Shown: positions 42,279-48,616 of the stretch, piece by piece | How positions within the stretch are numbered: position 1 is the stretch's first letter | Layout of the letters: every line of letters starts with the position of its first letter | Assembly: GCF_004011885.1 (NCBI RefSeq) | Contig: NZ_SBEF01000004.1 | Coordinates: 1 to 64,000, forward strand | Source of the DNA: Serratia microhaemolytica | GTDB taxonomy: Bacteria > Pseudomonadota > Gammaproteobacteria > Enterobacterales > Enterobacteriaceae | Direction: 5' to 3' | Length of the DNA stretch: 64,000 nucleotides | Program-made: the position numbers and the translations under genes | The notes under the pieces: model-generated | What the model saw: only the letters and a program-made list of their open reading frames with translations | Databases searched by the model: none | Told to the model about the DNA's origin: nothing

Positions 42279-43106
42279 TTAGGCGTTGAAGTCGCCGATA
42301 AAGGTTTCAACTGGTTGACCGTCGAAATGACTAATCAGCAGATCACGAAATTCAGTGGCGATGGCTTCGGCTTGGGCTTCAAGCTGGACGATGCGCAGCA
42401 CAAAGCAGGGCTCATCACTTTTCAATAGGCTATTGCGCAAGCTAAAGCGCCGTTCACCTAATCCTTCATAAGGGACGCACTTAAACTCAAAGGCGGCAGG
42501 CATGATCTCTTTGCTACTGGCTTCAATACTCTGCATCAGCGATTTTTTACCGCTAAAATCACCATCCTCGTGATCAGATTCTTGCATCTGCCGGATGCTA
42601 ATACGCCGGACAGCACTAGCGGCCTGTGCAATAGACATCTTGTTTCCATCGACATCGAACGCAGTTAAGAAATCACTCCAGTCTTCCAGCCATTCAGCCA
42701 TGTTTTTTTGCTGCTGGCGTTTACCGTTAATTTCCAACAGCGCACTGAATGAGGCGGTTTTTTTGAGTTTGATAGTTGCCACGTTGTCGGCGTGACCGGG
42801 CGCGGTAAGCGTACCAATGTTAAACACTGATTTGGCGCTCATGTTATCTGCATCAATGAAGCAGCGTGCTGGCTCTTCTTGAGTAGCATAGCCGTTTGAG
42901 TAGCGTACAAAATCAGCAATGCTGGTGGTTTTCAGTGCGCCACGGAAGCGAAAGCGATTTGTATAAAATCGCTCAAGGCTATGAACCTCAACATCATTGG
43001 GCAAAACAGAAACCGGACAATCGGTTTTCTTTACCGCCTCAAGAAATGAGGCACCTAGTGTGAGCGCCTGAATTTGTGAAATTGCTGAACCATCTAACTG
43101 AGACAT
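42279..43106 (-). CDS. yfdQ: DUF2303 protein, YfdQ-like
   Basis: A 275-residue protein that begins MSQLDGSAISQIQAL, the same opening as E. coli CPS-53 YfdQ, and follows the DUF2303 family along its length. Function is unknown; it is standard in early-left operons of enterobacterial prophages beside the YfdP-like gene. Confidence 0.8.
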   Translation of the reverse strand: MSQLDGSAISQIQALTLGASFLEAVKKTDCPVSVLPNDVEVHSLERFYTNRFRFRGALKTTSIADFVRYSNGYATQEEPARCFIDADNMSAKSVFNIGTLTAPGHADNVATIKLKKTASFSALLEINGKRQQQKNMAEWLEDWSDFLTAFDVDGNKMSIAQAASAVRRISIRQMQESDHEDGDFSGKKSLMQSIEASSKEIMPAAFEFKCVPYEGLGERRFSLRNSLLKSDEPCFVLRIVQLEAQAEAIATEFRDLLISHFDGQPVETFIGDFNA

Positions 43107-43146
43107 AATCCATCCTCTTTTAGTGTTGATTGAGTTAGCACACTTA

Positions 43147-43518
43147 TTACTGTGCCACTGTTAATTTTCCGTCTGGCTTGCCACCAATGGTAAATAGCTG
43201 GCCTTGCTCTTCCTGCAAAATGCTTAACTTCCCGCCTTTACCAACCCACATAGGCGTTTCTGTAGTGTCTTCTTCTGAGACTTTCCCGCGAGGGGTAGGG
43301 GTGACGAATTTCAGTTGATGCTTAATGTTGACGCGTTTTTCTTCGATCGAATTACTGAGGCGGTCAAGGTCGAATGTAAGCACTACTTTGCCTTTACCAC
43401 CACTGTTGATAACCCCCAGAGCTGTAGCGTTTAAAGCTGCTGAGATTTTATTCATAAATACACCGGCATCCAGTTCACCTAGGAAGTCGGGCACATTTGT
43501 CTTGCGATCATCACTCAT
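43147..43518 (-). CDS. yfdP: YfdP-like prophage protein
   Basis: A 123-residue protein with the conserved NVPDFLGELDAGVFMNKI opening and the GKVSEEDTTETPMWV core typical of YfdP relatives. ATG 43518 has AGAGGG at the right distance; the open frame extends 18 codons further but into a structured leader. It sits directly after the large inverted repeat at 43550-43631. Function unknown. Confidence 0.78.
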   Translation of the reverse strand: MSDDRKTNVPDFLGELDAGVFMNKISAALNATALGVINSGGKGKVVLTFDLDRLSNSIEEKRVNIKHQLKFVTPTPRGKVSEEDTTETPMWVGKGGKLSILQEEQGQLFTIGGKPDGKLTVAQ

Positions 43519-43549
43519 AAATAGCCCTCTATAAGCTGATAGTTTCTCC

Positions 43550-43631
43550 ACACATCGGGTGGCGCACCGCACCAGTTTTAGACTATGAACATACCTGTAA
43601 ATGGGATGGCACAGTGCGCCACCGGATGTGT
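43550..43631. repeat. 18-bp inverted repeat in the yfdP leader
   Basis: ACACATCGGGTGGCGCAC (43550-43567) is complementary to GTGCGCCACCGGATGTGT (43614-43631) at 17 of 18 positions, with a 46-base loop. It lies 32 bases before the yfdP start, between it and a second structured region. It would form a very stable hairpin in either RNA strand. Confidence 0.85.
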
Positions 43632-43692
43632 AAAAAAAGGACGGCCAGCCGGGTGTTTACCTGGTGTTGGTCATTGCTCAGCATGGCCGCCA
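43632..43692 (-). terminator. terminator-like hairpin and U7 in the early-left leader
   Basis: Read leftward, CGGCCA pairs with TGGCCG around an inner small hairpin (CCAGGT/ACCCGG), then TCC and seven T follow (43638-43632). This is the layout of a Rho-independent terminator or attenuator between the 62-residue gene and yfdP. The closing stem is only six pairs, so strength is uncertain. Confidence 0.45.
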
Positions 43693-43710
43693 AAGTGGCA
43701 CTTCGAAGCT

Positions 43711-43864
43711 AGGTATCTTCGGGCGGGGTGCTGATGACTAATCAGCAATCCCTACGGTGTTTTATTACTGGTGACCGAGGATTGTGTCGGTAACCGTATT
43801 CACCAGTGAGCGAGTTGGCTTGGTAGTCACTCCAAGCCGTACAACCCCTCCCGAAGATGCCTAA
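43711..43864. ncRNA. putative multibranched structured RNA
   Basis: An 18-position closing stem (43711-43729 with 43846-43864, one wobble and one mismatch) encloses three hairpins. They are TGCTGAT/ATCAGCA (43730-43748), ACTGGTGA/TCACCAGT (43768-43808, with inner CCGA/TCGG) and GGCTTGG/CCAAGCC (43818-43839). An alternative hairpin, GGTGACCGA/TCGGTAACC, competes with the second arm. No protein frame covers it. It lies in the leader of the leftward operon. Three internal wobble positions would be U-G on the + strand and A-C on the - strand, while the nearby T run favours leftward transcription, so the strand is unresolved. Confidence 0.55.
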
Positions 43865-43871
43865 GTGATAG

Positions 43872-44060
43872 TTAAGCGATTAAATAAAGTTCGGACTCAC
43901 TAACCAGCTCTGTGTATCCGGCTTTGTGTGCCACGATGACCAGACCGTTTCTCCAACCCTGCACAACACCGATCCGGCGAACTTGCGTGACAGTGTGGCC
44001 GTTGCTGCGTTGTGTGTGGTAAGCGACTTGATCGCCTTTTGTTACTGTTTGATTGATCAT
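43872..44060 (-). CDS. small phage protein, first gene of the early-left operon
   Basis: A 62-residue protein with a compact beta-rich look (VTKGDQVAYHTQRSNGH, RIGVVQGWRNGLVIVAHKAGY) recalling KOW/SH3-like folds. AGGG lies before ATG 44060. It is the first frame after the pL promoter, about 110 bases into the transcript, followed by the structured RNA region. No family was recognised. Confidence 0.6.
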   Translation of the reverse strand: MINQTVTKGDQVAYHTQRSNGHTVTQVRRIGVVQGWRNGLVIVAHKAGYTELVSESELYLIA

Positions 44061-44155
44061 GATTTAACCCTTATGTTGTGTATTTGCTGGCGAATCATCC
44101 CGATCTTCATACGCCTCGGGCGGCTACTTCGTGGGCGTCCTGCCTGTTCGCTAAA

Positions 44156-44207
44156 ACAACTTTAAGGTGTAATTTAGTTGTTATTATTGCTCGTGTCAAC
44201 AACTTTA
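44156..44207. promoter_or_regulatory. left operators (ACAACTTTA words)
   Basis: ACAACTTTA occurs at 44156-44164 and 44199-44207, and its near-inverse TTTAGTTGTT at 44173-44182, straddling pL. The same word recurs in the cI-cro gap. This shared word in the two phage control regions marks the CI/Cro operators. Confidence 0.7.
44171..44199 (-). promoter_or_regulatory. early leftward promoter (pL)
   Basis: Leftward, a perfect -35 TTGACA (44199-44194), a 17-base spacer and -10 TAAATT (44176-44171) precede the early-left genes. Repressor half-sites overlap both elements, as expected for a CI-controlled pL. Confidence 0.82.
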
Positions 44208-44263
44208 TGTAGTTTGATTGTCAGAAAACAGAGTGTAAGGATGATTAAAAACAGGAGGGATGT

Positions 44264-45142
44264 ATGGAAGATAAACAGTATGTTTTTAACTACACACAAA
44301 ACCGTGACAAGCTTTTCACCAATTTAGTTGGCATTATCGATGGAATCACGACGGATGGTATCGTTCGAGATGAAGAAATCCTTTATCTCGACACATGGCT
44401 TCTTGAAGCAAACCAACTGATTAACAATGGGGTAATAAAAATCCTGAGAACTAGAGTATCCGATATTCTTGCTGATGGGGTTGTTACTCAGCAGGAACGA
44501 GAGGATCTTAAGTCTTATCTCATTAAGATTCAAAGAGATATATTAGACATTCCTAGCGTTGATTTTTACTCAACTGAATCGGATCTGCATCTGCTAACAG
44601 GACTGTGTAAAGGGTTAATCTCAGATAAAAGCCTTAACGCTGATGAAATTCGCTATCTAGATTGGTGGCTGACACAAAACGGCGCATTGAAAAATAACTA
44701 TCCAGGGAAAGAATTATACTCCTTGGTGAAGGATATTCTTAGCGATGGAGTTATTACTACAGAGGAAAGTGAATTACTTTACAGAACGTTAGTGGATTTC
44801 ACCGGCTGTGATTTAGAGCTCGGTGTGGTGGATGGACTGGCAACAAGATTGCCACTCAATACTGATGCTGTTGTTCACTTTGAAGATAAAATCTTTTGTC
44901 TGACAGGGGGGTTTATGGCAGGCAAGCGAGCACAGGTTGAAAAAATAGTTGAGGAGGCTGGTGGAAAACTGAGCTCAGACATAACAAAACGCCTTGATTA
45001 TCTTGTTGTCGGCACCTTATCTTCTCGTGATTGGCGCTTCTCCAGCCACGGAAGAAAGATCGAAAAAGCAGTAACCTATCGTGATAATGGCGGTAAGCTT
45101 AGAATTATTTCTGAAGAAATGCTGTTTGGTGCTTTACCATGA
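44264..45142 (+). CDS. BRCT-domain protein with two tandem helical repeats
   Basis: The C-terminal 85 residues form a BRCT domain (DKIFCLTGGFMAGKRAQVEKIVEEAGGKLSSDITKRLDYLVVG). The first 200 residues are two related repeats of about 100 residues: VGIIDGITTDGIVRDEEILYLDTWL and GLCKGLISDKSLNADEIRYLDWWL, each followed by ILADGVVT/ILSDGVIT plus acidic helices. They recall TerB-like modules. GGAGGG precedes the ATG. It lies on the + strand between pL and convergent cI, the rex-like position, so it could be expressed in lysogens. Function unknown. Confidence 0.75.
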   Translation: MEDKQYVFNYTQNRDKLFTNLVGIIDGITTDGIVRDEEILYLDTWLLEANQLINNGVIKILRTRVSDILADGVVTQQEREDLKSYLIKIQRDILDIPSVDFYSTESDLHLLTGLCKGLISDKSLNADEIRYLDWWLTQNGALKNNYPGKELYSLVKDILSDGVITTEESELLYRTLVDFTGCDLELGVVDGLATRLPLNTDAVVHFEDKIFCLTGGFMAGKRAQVEKIVEEAGGKLSSDITKRLDYLVVGTLSSRDWRFSSHGRKIEKAVTYRDNGGKLRIISEEMLFGALP

Positions 45143-45814
45143 ACGGCATGACCAAAAAACACGACCGATAAGATGAATTCTTGCTTTACACTCTTCAAAG
45201 GTGAGTATTTCGTCAGGGTACTCATCTTTGTTGAAACTTCGCAATATGATACCGCCATCAGGTTTGGCAATCAGAATCTTCACTCTTAACAGAACGCCAT
45301 CACGCAATGCATATAGGTCGCCATCACTGATGGATTGATTCTCGGTTACGTCAATAGCCACCATATCGCCATTGGTTAAAACCGGATAGAGGCTGTTACC
45401 GGAAACTTTCACCACTCTAACGCTTGTCTCGCTAACACGCGCTTTTCTCAGCTCTTCCTTTCTGATTGGAAATACAGCCCTTTCTAGCTCAACAAGCTGT
45501 GGTTTTTTATCATTATCTAACTCGATATTAAGTATAGGGATTTCTGCAATGATAACCGGATTAGGTTCTGTTTGTTCCCACTCGGGCATAACAAAATGTT
45601 GCTGACGCTCATTTTCATCACCGCCGAACAATAACCAATTAGCGGTCACGCCCAAGGCGAAAGCCAATTGGTTCACCTTTCTTGGTTGTGTGGTAACCCC
45701 GTTTTCTATTTTGGCAATAGCCTGCTGAGTTAAACCAACCTTTTCAGCTAACTGCACCTGGCTAATACCGGCTTTTTCACGAGCCATTTTGAAACGTTCA
45801 GCGAGATTATACAC
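45134..45814 (-). CDS. cI: CI-type phage repressor (HTH plus S24 peptidase)
   Basis: A 226-residue repressor with an N-terminal XRE helix-turn-helix (GISQVQLAEKVGLTQQAIAKIENG) and a C-terminal LexA/S24 self-cleavage domain. The catalytic Ser is in VSGNSLYPVLTNGD and the Lys in LLRVKIL. GTG 45814 is chosen because GGAGG lies before it; the longer frame to 45886 runs into the operators. It maintains lysogeny through the ACAACTTTA sites and should be inactivated by RecA. It overlaps the BRCT gene tail-to-tail by nine bases. Confidence 0.92.
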   Translation of the reverse strand: MYNLAERFKMAREKAGISQVQLAEKVGLTQQAIAKIENGVTTQPRKVNQLAFALGVTANWLLFGGDENERQQHFVMPEWEQTEPNPVIIAEIPILNIELDNDKKPQLVELERAVFPIRKEELRKARVSETSVRVVKVSGNSLYPVLTNGDMVAIDVTENQSISDGDLYALRDGVLLRVKILIAKPDGGIILRSFNKDEYPDEILTFEECKARIHLIGRVFWSCRSW

Positions 45815-45842
45815 AACCCTTCCTCCTTTTTGTTGTGAGACT

Positions 45843-45927
45843 ACAACTTTATGTTTTAACTTTCCAACACCTAAAGGTTGTTGCAAAAGTTGTTTTAGTT
45901 GTATATTCTAGGGATAAAACAACTTTA
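45843..45927. promoter_or_regulatory. right operators and cro promoter region
   Basis: ACAACTTTA stands at 45843-45851 and 45919-45927, and the inverse forms AAAAGTTGT (45885-45893) and TTTAGTTGT (45894-45902) between them. A degenerate copy, AAAGGTTGT, lies at 45873-45881. A -10 candidate TATATT at 45902-45907 with TTGTTG 18 bases upstream would be pR. Confidence 0.7.
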
Positions 45928-45952
45928 ATTACTATTAGGGCAGGAGACACAG

Positions 45953-46177
45953 ATGACACCCGAACAACTAGCACTACATGAGGCGATAAGGATTGCCGGT
46001 GGACAGTCCGAGTTAGCTAGAAAGCTCTCTCATAGTACTCATGGCCTAATTAAACAGCAGCAGGTGTGGAATTGGTTACATCGTGAAAAAAAGGCACCAG
46101 CAAAGCACACCGCTGCAATCGAAAAATTAACAGGTGTTGCCAAAGAGATGCTTCGCCCAGACGTTTTCCGAAATTAA
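45953..46177 (+). CDS. cro: Cro-like / YdaS-type DNA-binding protein
   Basis: A 74-residue helix-turn-helix protein of the YdaS/Cro type: AIRIAGGQSELARKLS, QQVWNWLHREKKAPAKHTAAIEKLTG. It is divergent from cI with the operator cluster between them, and AGGAGA precedes the ATG. It should repress cI expression and start the lytic programme. It is followed closely by CII. Confidence 0.87.
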   Translation: MTPEQLALHEAIRIAGGQSELARKLSHSTHGLIKQQQVWNWLHREKKAPAKHTAAIEKLTGVAKEMLRPDVFRN

Positions 46178-46214
46178 ACAGGGCCACACCAACTAGTCAA
46201 CAAGGAGAGTATCA

Positions 46215-46538
46215 ATGGAAAGTGACGCAATAGCACGCAAGTTAGAACAACCTATTGTGAATGCCGTTGAGATTGAGAGCGTACTACTCAACCGGCTTGC
46301 GTTGTTGGGACAAAAAGCTTACGCGGAATTTTTGGGCATCAGCGAATCAACAGCTAGCCGCCGTAAAGCTGAGGGGCATTTCGCTGCCTTGGCGAAAGAA
46401 CTGGCTTGCCTAGGTATTCAGGCCGCGCCGCCAGAGGCGGTGTTGGTATCGCGGGATTATCTGAAATCCGTTGAAACGTTGGCAGATATCGGCCTACGTG
46501 CCGAGAGAAGCCGACCAGGGCCGTTAGGGTGGGAATGA
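46215..46538 (+). CDS. cII: CII-like transcription activator
   Basis: The core IESVLLNRLALLGQKAYAEFLGISESTASRRK corresponds to the lambda CII helix-turn-helix region (IESALLNKIAMLG...AVGVDKSQISRWK). At 107 residues it is the CII size. It sits directly after cro, the lambdoid position. It should activate establishment of the repressor and the integrase. Confidence 0.83.
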   Translation: MESDAIARKLEQPIVNAVEIESVLLNRLALLGQKAYAEFLGISESTASRRKAEGHFAALAKELACLGIQAAPPEAVLVSRDYLKSVETLADIGLRAERSRPGPLGWE

Positions 46539-46560
46539 TGCTGGTGGCTTTAGAAATGTT

Positions 46561-46589
46561 GACGCCCAAAGTATGCAGCTTCGGGCGTC
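46561..46589. repeat. hairpin after cII
   Basis: GACGCCC/GGGCGTC with a 15-base loop, partly extended by AAG/CTT, lies 22 bases after the cII stop. No T run follows; it might act as a weak early terminator or mRNA processing site. Confidence 0.4.
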
Positions 46590-46624
46590 GGTGCAATTAA
46601 ATCACTGTGTGGAGAAATAATCGC

Positions 46625-46792
46625 ATGGGCAGTTTAGCAACAAATCAACGAGTACCGCAACTGCGCTGCTTGGTAAGCGGCAAAGCGCCATTGCGTTATG
46701 AGCGAAAGATAGCCGGGCACTGGGTGCCCTGCCACTACAGTCGCGTTGCGGCGATCGTGGAAGTAATGAACCGTCGAGGGGGTGCAAAGTGA
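46625..46792 (+). CDS. small phage protein, unknown
   Basis: A 55-residue basic protein (MGSLATNQRVPQLRCLVSGK, then ERKIAGHWVPCHYSRVAAIVEVMNRRGG) has two Cys and a GGAG ten bases before ATG 46625. Its end overlaps the next gene by four bases, consistent with a real coupled gene. No function is recognised. Confidence 0.6.
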   Translation: MGSLATNQRVPQLRCLVSGKAPLRYERKIAGHWVPCHYSRVAAIVEVMNRRGGAK

Positions 46793-47613
46793 ATCAGCTA
46801 ACAGTAACTGGGATCACAATGACCAGCCTAGAACTGGTGGACTACATCAATACTGAACGGGCAGAAAAAGCGAAAACAGCAGGAGCCGATTTTCCAAGTA
46901 AGGGGCATGCTTTGCTAAGGCATGACCAGTTCATGGTTAAGGTTCCGAAAGTCTTGGGTGAAGCATCTCCCAAATTTTTAGGAGATGATGTTTTCACTGT
47001 GGGCAATGGAGCAAAAACTGTTCGTAAAATTTACCGTTTCCCAAAGCGTGAAGCCTGTCTGATGGCAATGAGTTACAGCTATGAATTACAGGCAAAGGTG
47101 TTTGATCGGATGACTGCGTTGGAAGAGCAACAACGCACGGTACTGCCACCAACAAAAGAAGATCAGGTCAAATGTGGGCTGCTTATTCTTGAATCTGCAG
47201 CTAAATTGTTGAATTTATCTAATTCATCGCGCCTTGTCGCATTACAACGCCTGCAAGAGTTTGCTGGTGTGCCTGCTTTAATGCCGGCTTATGCTATTGA
47301 TGCACCTTCTGACGCGACGGATGGTTCAAGCCGAACTACTGCAGCACTGACCACACTTCTTAAACGCCATGGTGCTGAGCTCAGCACGCCAATTGCGAAT
47401 GTGATACTTGAGCGCTTAGGTATCTTAGAAAGAAAACAGCGTCATAGTCGTCGTTACGGGCTCAAACAGTTTTGGAGTGTGACTAGTGCTGGGTTGGTTT
47501 ATGGCAAAAACCTTACTGATCCACATAGTCCACGTGAAACTCAGCCACATTTTTATGAAAGCCGCTTTCCCCGCCTACTGCAACGCATTTACGAAGAACG
47601 GGGGCGAAGATAA
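46789..47613 (+). CDS. Rha-like phage regulatory protein with variable C-terminus
   Basis: The N-terminal 115 residues (MTSLELVDYIN, LLRHDQFMVKVPKVLGE, RKIYRFPKREACLMAMSYSYELQAKVFDRMTALE) follow the Rha/antirepressor pattern of phage regulators. The C-terminal half is a different domain with a winged-helix-like stretch ANVILERLGILERKQRHSRRYGLKQFW. At 274 residues it is a two-domain regulator. It shares one base with the following DUF4222 gene (TAATG). Confidence 0.7.
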   Translation: MNQLTVTGITMTSLELVDYINTERAEKAKTAGADFPSKGHALLRHDQFMVKVPKVLGEASPKFLGDDVFTVGNGAKTVRKIYRFPKREACLMAMSYSYELQAKVFDRMTALEEQQRTVLPPTKEDQVKCGLLILESAAKLLNLSNSSRLVALQRLQEFAGVPALMPAYAIDAPSDATDGSSRTTAALTTLLKRHGAELSTPIANVILERLGILERKQRHSRRYGLKQFWSVTSAGLVYGKNLTDPHSPRETQPHFYESRFPRLLQRIYEERGRR

Positions 47614-47792
47614 TGACAGAGAACATTAAAAAGCTAGACCGCTACTACCGTGACAGAAACGGGGTAATTGTTCATGTGATTGGTTATGACCAGGCAGGGC
47701 AGAGAGTGATTTACAAACGCACAGGTTACGAATGGGAGTGTGCTGCGCCGCTGATTATCTTCCGTTCTCGCTTTACCAAGGTGGATATATGA
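47613..47792 (+). CDS. DUF4222 phage protein
   Basis: A 59-residue protein (LDRYYRDRNGVIVHVIGYD, QRVIYKRTGYEWECAAPL, FRSRFTKV) of the DUF4222 type, common in lambdoid early regions with unknown role. Its start shares one base with the preceding stop and its stop overlaps the next ATG (ATGA), so it is tightly coupled both ways. Confidence 0.78.
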   Translation: MTENIKKLDRYYRDRNGVIVHVIGYDQAGQRVIYKRTGYEWECAAPLIIFRSRFTKVDI

Positions 47793-48616
47793 GCATACAA
47801 ACAGTTGATTACTTGAATTTCGGGAGCTATAGTTCCAGAGCAGCGGCAAAATCCGTTGCCGGGATTTGCACCCCGGAATTCGTTAGAGCGCACAACCGCG
47901 CTAAAGCGGTTTTTTTGTGCGCAGCACAGTCACATCGTTCAATGGTGGGGCGTGCAGGGCAGCCTTCGGGCTGGCCGGGTTCTCTGACGACCGGTAGTGC
48001 AAACCCTGTACGTCTCACCACCCATGAGATTTGCACCTCTGGTGGTGAGTTAACTAACTTATCGTCAGAGGCTGCCACTATGGCTACTATCCTTGCCCTT
48101 GCTCAACCTGAAATTGTCCTTATCAATGGTCAAGCTGTCACCTCATCACTTGCTATCGCTGACTACTTTGGCAAACGTCATGATGACGTATTGAAGAAAA
48201 TTCGATCTCTAGAATGTTCACCTGAATTTACTACCCGCAATTTTGCGGTGAGTGAATACACCGATCCCACTGGCCGCAAACTTCCCTGTTATCAAATCAC
48301 CCGAGATGGTTTCGCGTTCCTTGCTATGGGCTTCACAGGCAAGAAAGCGGCAGCATTTAAGGAAGCCTACATCACCGCCTTTAACCAGATGGAACAGACG
48401 CTGGTGGGTGGTCGGCTGCTTGCGTTATCAAATACAGCCCATAACGCTGCGGGGGTGCTCAGTAATTTGCAGGTAATTGCCCAGGCGTGGAGAGAGAACC
48501 TCTATCCGATGCTCAAGGCGGCAAATTCTCCTTTGGCTGTGAGTTTGTACGACAGGGTTAATGACGCCGTCTTTGGCGCCACGCTGGTGGCTGATGATTT
48601 GGGGAGGAAGCTATGA
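47789..48616 (+). CDS. Ash-like leader fused in frame to Rha regulator
   Basis: The frame from ATG 47789 is open for 275 codons. Residues 1-97 look like the Ash protein of P4-type elements (VFLCAAQSHRSMVGRAGQPSGWPGS) and are encoded by the terminator and C4 RNA sequence. The rest, from MATILALAQ at 48080 with its own GAGG, is a Rha-family (Phage_pRha) regulator: FGKRHDDVLKKIRSLEC, YQITRDGFAFLAMGFTGKKAAAFKEAYI. The functional product may be only the 178-residue Rha part, with the upstream frame being a translated RNA locus. Confidence 0.72.
   Translation: MSIQTVDYLNFGSYSSRAAAKSVAGICTPEFVRAHNRAKAVFLCAAQSHRSMVGRAGQPSGWPGSLTTGSANPVRLTTHEICTSGGELTNLSSEAATMATILALAQPEIVLINGQAVTSSLAIADYFGKRHDDVLKKIRSLECSPEFTTRNFAVSEYTDPTGRKLPCYQITRDGFAFLAMGFTGKKAAAFKEAYITAFNQMEQTLVGGRLLALSNTAHNAAGVLSNLQVIAQAWRENLYPMLKAANSPLAVSLYDRVNDAVFGATLVADDLGRKL
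47888..47921 (+). terminator. terminator upstream of the C4 RNA
   Basis: ACCGC/GCGGT with a six-base loop followed by seven T (47895-47916) is a Rho-independent terminator. The flanking GCGCACAA/TTGTGCGC extends it to a longer interrupted stem. It lies inside the Ash-like frame. Confidence 0.7.
47944..48022 (+). ncRNA. c4: C4-type antisense RNA
   Basis: A 16-bp closing stem, GGTGGGGCGTGCAGGG/CCCTGTACGTCTCACC (47944-47959 with 48004-48019), with three U-G wobbles on the + strand encloses two hairpins. They are CAGCC-TTCG-GGCTG and GCCGG/CCGGT. The single-stranded word GTGCAAA (47997-48003) and CTCACCACC (48014-48022) are complementary to TTTGCAC (48030-48036) and GGTGGTGAG (48041-48049) downstream. 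This is the a'/b' to a/b arrangement of the C4 antisense RNAs of P1/P7 and P4-like elements. It should control expression of the following Rha gene. Confidence 0.8.
48030..48049 (+). promoter_or_regulatory. a/b target words of the C4 RNA
   Basis: TTTGCAC and GGTGGTGAG are perfect complements of single-stranded and 3'-arm words in the C4 RNA. They lie 31-50 bases before the Rha start codon at 48080. A further TTTGCAC stands at 47865-47871, upstream of the terminator. Confidence 0.7.

Noticed and set aside
43711..43864. Interpreting the multibranched RNA as a tRNA or as a second C4 RNA
   Set aside because: No tRNA conserved bases or CCA end. It has three inner hairpins instead of two, and complementary a/b words were not found nearby.
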